The translations under genes were made by a program, and so were the position numbers. Shown here one piece after another: positions 9,201 to 11,779 of a DNA stretch of 11,779 bases; within the stretch, counting starts at the first letter, position 1; the number at the start of each line of letters is the position of its first letter. The DNA lies in assembly GCA_016800925.1 (NCBI GenBank), contig JABCPU010001223.1, positions 1-11,779 of the forward strand, read 5' to 3'. The notes beneath the pieces were generated by a model. The model made no database searches, was not told the origin of the DNA, and worked only from the letters and a program-made list of their open reading frames with translations. The DNA comes from Suillus spraguei. Lineage: Eukaryota; Basidiomycota; Agaricomycetes; Boletales; Suillaceae.

Positions 9201-10889
9201 ATGACTGCTTGCAGTACTTGAGCATACGACGAATACACTGCGACACTCGCTACATAGACATCGCCGTGGTTCATTGCGTACAAACCAGCGTCTTGCTTAC
9301 GGCGGTGTGGATCAGCGGAGTTGCGGGATGTGTAGGGAAGGGTGTCGATAATGAGAATGTTGATGTTGAGACCAGATGCAATAGCGTGGTGCAGACCAGA
9401 GGCACCAAGATCGTAGGACCAGGCGTCTGAGCCAATGATCCATCTCGAGCGTGTGGGGAAGTATGCACGGAGTGCAAGAATGTGGTCGATGACAGGACTC
9501 GAGACGTTTGAAGACTCGAGAGCAGTGATGAGCTCGTTTCCCACTGAGCGACTCTTGGTATCGTCGTCCTTGACAAGGATCCACTGACTACAAAGTTTAT
9601 GAAGCTCGAGGCTGACTTCCTTAACCTCCAATAACTTCTGCACAGAGCGAATGAGTTCATTTCGTTGATCGAGTTGTCCTCGAACGCGGCCAAGTGCAAA
9701 CTCCGGGCTGGTAGCAATAGCGCCTTGTTTAAGCACCAGGGCAGGCGAATTGGAAACTTCGAGACGTTCGCTAAAGACATGAGATAAGATCTTCGTATAA
9801 GATGACTCGTGCTCGGGTACGTGTGGAGCTTCTGGCGAAAGAACTGAGGAAGCGGTTTTGCTTTCAAGTTGAATTGGAGTAGAAGAGGGAGCTGCTTGGA
9901 GAAGTTTCAAGATTGCGAGGGGAGTCACTTGGCCAGCGTCACTGAAATAAACGCTCTGGATACGGGGTTGTTGCTCTACTTCCCGCTGGTGAATTGCATT
10001 GACAAGTTCAAGGTACAAAGGTGTCCATTTCGTGTTCCAGCGGTGGAGCTGCTCGAGAACGATGACACGTGATGCAGATGGTGGAATGACGTCGAGTATG
10101 CGGGAGGGGAGTAGGGAGTGAGCAAGCTGAGTGAGACAACTGATACTCCGTCAATATCCACAGAAGGGATGTCACCCAGCCCAAAAATGATAGTATGAGG
10201 TTCACTGTAACCATCCACAGAGAGCGGGGTGCATGCGCGACGAATACGACTGACCGTAGAAAGCGCTGCACGTTCGTAAAGCTTGAAAAGCTCTGAGCCA
10301 GGAGGTACTACGGTTGCTGAATGACCGTTGTGTCCGTTCACTCCATTGGTCGATGCAAGCTTCTCTGAGAGAAGAAAAGGTTGCACCTCACTCTCCGGTA
10401 TTTCCTCTACTAGATCATTTTTTGCATCATAAAAGGCATGGACGACCGCCTTCTTTTCCGTCCGTGCCAATCGAGATGCCAGGAGTGAGTTATCGTGTGC
10501 TTGTTGAGGGTTCTAGAAACGAGGAAAAAAGGGATGGCGGAATGGAGCAGAAGGACTTCCGACAAGTCATTCTTCACAGCAAGATGCAAGACAAGTGGAA
10601 GTGAGGAAAGTTCAGTGGCATCCAGGACAAGCCTGATTACGGTCTGTGTTGCTGAAGAGGTAAACGAGATAAGACGAGCAGCCGATCCGTTTCTGCGTAA
10701 TGTCGACCCTGGATCGCCGCCTAGGGGTACTGACAGGATTGTCGGACGTCGACTGGAAGTCGCAGAGAGTGAACTATACTCTTTTGCGAACTGTGAGGTC
10801 GATGAAAGGGTATGCTGGGAATCTACGATGATATCCGAGGCTAGGTAGGCTATCCGGGCCACACTGGAGATACTAGTAGCGCTTGACAT
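6297..10889 (-). CDS. MET5: Sulfite reductase [NADPH] beta subunit (hemoprotein)
   Basis: Catalyses six-electron reduction of sulfite to sulfide in sulfate assimilation, working with the MET10-type flavoprotein in the cytosol. Exons (5' to 3'): 10889-7911, 7861-7666, 7616-7357, 7308-6887, 6835-6810, 6751-6631 and 6583-6297. With four indels allowed for, all phases close and the product is about 1430 aa, the usual fungal length. Domains: a PFOR-like/TPP-fold region ([16 protein letters not shown], about 485-650); a flavodoxin-like domain ([19 protein letters not shown], about 685-840, with [10 protein letters not shown]); then the sirohaem/4Fe-4S reductase core ([20 protein letters not shown]). 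The cluster cysteines are present: CVAFPTC (about 1280 and 1286) and TGCPNGCAR (about 1325 and 1329). Frame breaks: an extra T (+ strand) in 8514-8516, and a missing G in 8380-8382, 10102-10116 and 10508-10510. I chose the ATG at 10889 because it follows a 5'UTR intron and has A at -3. Confidence 0.93.
7862..7910 (-). other. GC-AG intron in MET5
   Basis: On the minus strand the exon ends AATCG and the intron starts gcgagt at 7910. It ends ccttag at 7862, with a consensus branch site tgctgac about 15 nt before the acceptor. Splicing CG|G gives [15 protein letters not shown], matching the highly conserved family segment. Its length of 49 nt equals that of its neighbours. No GT donor nearby gives the right phase. 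Confidence 0.75.
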
Positions 10890-11013
10890 AATGACTTTGG
10901 TGAACGTCGGCTGTAACACATTAGAATATAAATTGTCAGCAAGTAAGAATGATAACTTACCTTGACTGCAAACAAAGTGAAGGGAAAAAACACTGAAGAT
11001 GAGTCAAGACCAT
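10850..11013 (-). other. Upstream ORF overlapping the MET5 start
   Basis: A minus-strand ATG at 11013-11011 has G at -3 and G at +4. After removal of the 10911-10960 intron it reads about 37 codons, passes the MET5 ATG in another frame and stops at TAG 10852-10850. If the intron is retained it stops at TAA just inside the intron, after 18 codons. Whether the transcript begins upstream of 11013 is unknown. Confidence 0.35.
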
Positions 11014-11321
11014 AGCGCTGGATTCGATTCAAATGGGTGACAGCAGAAGCACATCATCCACATGCCATTTTTTGTCCACTTGTCGAATTCCGAATTCAAG
11101 TTTGTACCACATCACGATGCAACGCACCGTGACCTCGTTATAAATTTAAAGACTACCAAGTAGTAATAGTTTACGAGTGTCTGGTTAAATAAAATAACAA
11201 AAAGAATAGGATCCGTGATATGCATATAAGCGGAATATTTCGCAATCTCACAACAGCGTGGAACACTCCCTCCCACCCATGGGGACCCGAGCAACTTGAA
11301 TGAGCAGCCATCTTTTCAAAT
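10890..11321. other. Intergenic spacer, ERG7 3' end / MET5 promoter and 5'UTR
   Basis: About 430 bp separate the ERG7 stop from the MET5 start. The spacer contains the MET5 5'UTR intron and upstream ORF, a tandem CGAATTC pair at 11084-11097 within a partly palindromic stretch, and an AT-rich TTTATAA (minus strand) near 11139-11145. I found no CACGTG core of the kind bound by Cbf1-like sulfur regulators. No further coding sequence is evident. Confidence 0.55.
10911..10960 (-). other. Intron in MET5 5'UTR
   Basis: On the minus strand, AAG|gtaagt at 10960 runs through a ttgctgac branch site to ttacag|CC at 10911, 21 nt before the MET5 ATG. All three signals are near perfect and the 50-nt length fits this genome. 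No upstream in-frame ATG makes a plausible coding exon before an in-frame TGA at 11054-11056, so I treat it as non-coding. Confidence 0.7.
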
Positions 11322-11779
11322 TCACATCTTGCCTTGTTCCTCCAGCTCAGTTAAGTAGTGATGCGCTCTTCCAAGCATCCATATGGGGAATGAAAATTTG
11401 AAGTTCGGGTATGATATAGCACAATTCTTGTTAAACACTCCTTCGATCGCCTCCTGCGGCCATGATCCATCCTGCACCCAGGTTAAGTTCTGAAGACCAT
11501 CGTTATTTTGGGTTAAACTCACGGGTAATTGCCTATCCATGACCAACTTGACGGCCTTTCGGATAGGCTCGGGATCGGGATATTTCGCGTACATGAGGGC
11601 CATGGCCGCCCAACAGGTTTGTACGACCTGTGAGTTTTCGTGTTGTATCCAGGCACCCCGTTCACAGGACTACGGAACAAGTTGGGAGCCCAGTTCCGAA
11701 TGTAAATTTGGATGCACCCACCTTGTAGCTTTCGCCCCAACCACCATCTTCTCTTTGCCACGAGAGAAGGAAACCTACA
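11322..11779 (-). CDS. ERG7: Lanosterol synthase (oxidosqualene cyclase), C-terminal part
   Basis: Cyclises 2,3-oxidosqualene to lanosterol, a committed step of ergosterol synthesis, on ER/lipid-droplet membranes. Only the last three exons are in the window: from 11779 (or a few bases inside it) to 11722, 11669-11523 and 11471-11322, with introns 11670-11721 (gtgggt...gtag) and 11472-11522 (gtgagt...gcag), all in phase. About 117 residues are visible. Two QW-type repeats are present ([11 protein letters not shown] and RQLPDGSWPQE), followed by [19 protein letters not shown] and FPIWMLGRA, which are hallmarks of the C-terminal alpha-barrel. The stop is TGA at 11324-11322. The catalytic DCTAE region lies outside the window. 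No frame break is seen here. Confidence 0.93.

Noticed and set aside
4128..11779. A metabolic gene cluster of AGX1, MET5 and ERG7
   Set aside because: The genes belong to unrelated primary pathways, lie on both strands, and show no shared promoter motif or accessory genes. Chance adjacency is the simpler reading.
1..11779. CRISPR array, tRNA, rRNA or bacterial-type operon
   Set aside because: I saw no regularly spaced repeats, cloverleaf or rRNA-like segments. The spliceosomal introns exclude a bacterial origin.

Overview
The window reads as nuclear DNA of a basidiomycete fungus, most likely Agaricomycotina. Genes are closely packed and split by many very short introns (about 47-78 nt) with GT/GC...AG borders and CTGAC/CTRAY-like branch sites. 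The encoded proteins are of fungal type. I see no rRNA, tRNA, CRISPR array, intact transposon or operon. The genes are ordinary housekeeping genes, and I found no convincing new biological system.

Layout. Bases 1-1219 hold no gene I can name; the + strand at about 540-1053 looks like degenerate coding sequence. Bases 1220 to about 3716 (+) encode cytoplasmic dynein intermediate chain (10 exons, WD40 repeats, LC8-binding motif). A spacer of about 410 bp with two clear inverted repeats follows. Bases 4128-6151 (+) encode an AGX1-type alanine:glyoxylate aminotransferase (15 exons, two of them only 11 and 9 nt). Converging on it, 10889-6297 (-) encodes the sulfite reductase beta subunit MET5 (7 coding exons, about 1430 aa), with a 5'UTR intron upstream. 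Bases 11779-11322 (-) hold the last three exons of lanosterol synthase (ERG7), whose 5' part lies outside the window. Dynein IC and AGX1 are in tandem on +, and ERG7 and MET5 are in tandem on -. AGX1 and MET5 are tail to tail with 145 bp between stop codons. The genes serve unrelated pathways (microtubule transport, glyoxylate/glycine metabolism, sulfate assimilation, sterol synthesis), so this is neighbourhood rather than a functional cluster.

The most notable anomaly is a set of about 18 single-base frame breaks: 3 at the dynein tail, 11 in AGX1 and 4 in MET5. At least 11 are a missing G on the + strand, mostly within G runs, whatever the orientation of the gene. Splice sites and encoded family motifs are otherwise intact. 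This points to consensus sequencing error rather than gene decay, but AGX1 is hit hardest and a pseudogene cannot be excluded from sequence alone. Biological points of interest are two apparent GC-AG introns, AGX1 microexons, a probable dual start (mitochondrial/cytosolic) in AGX1, and a strong-context upstream ORF in MET5 whose length depends on splicing of the 5'UTR intron.
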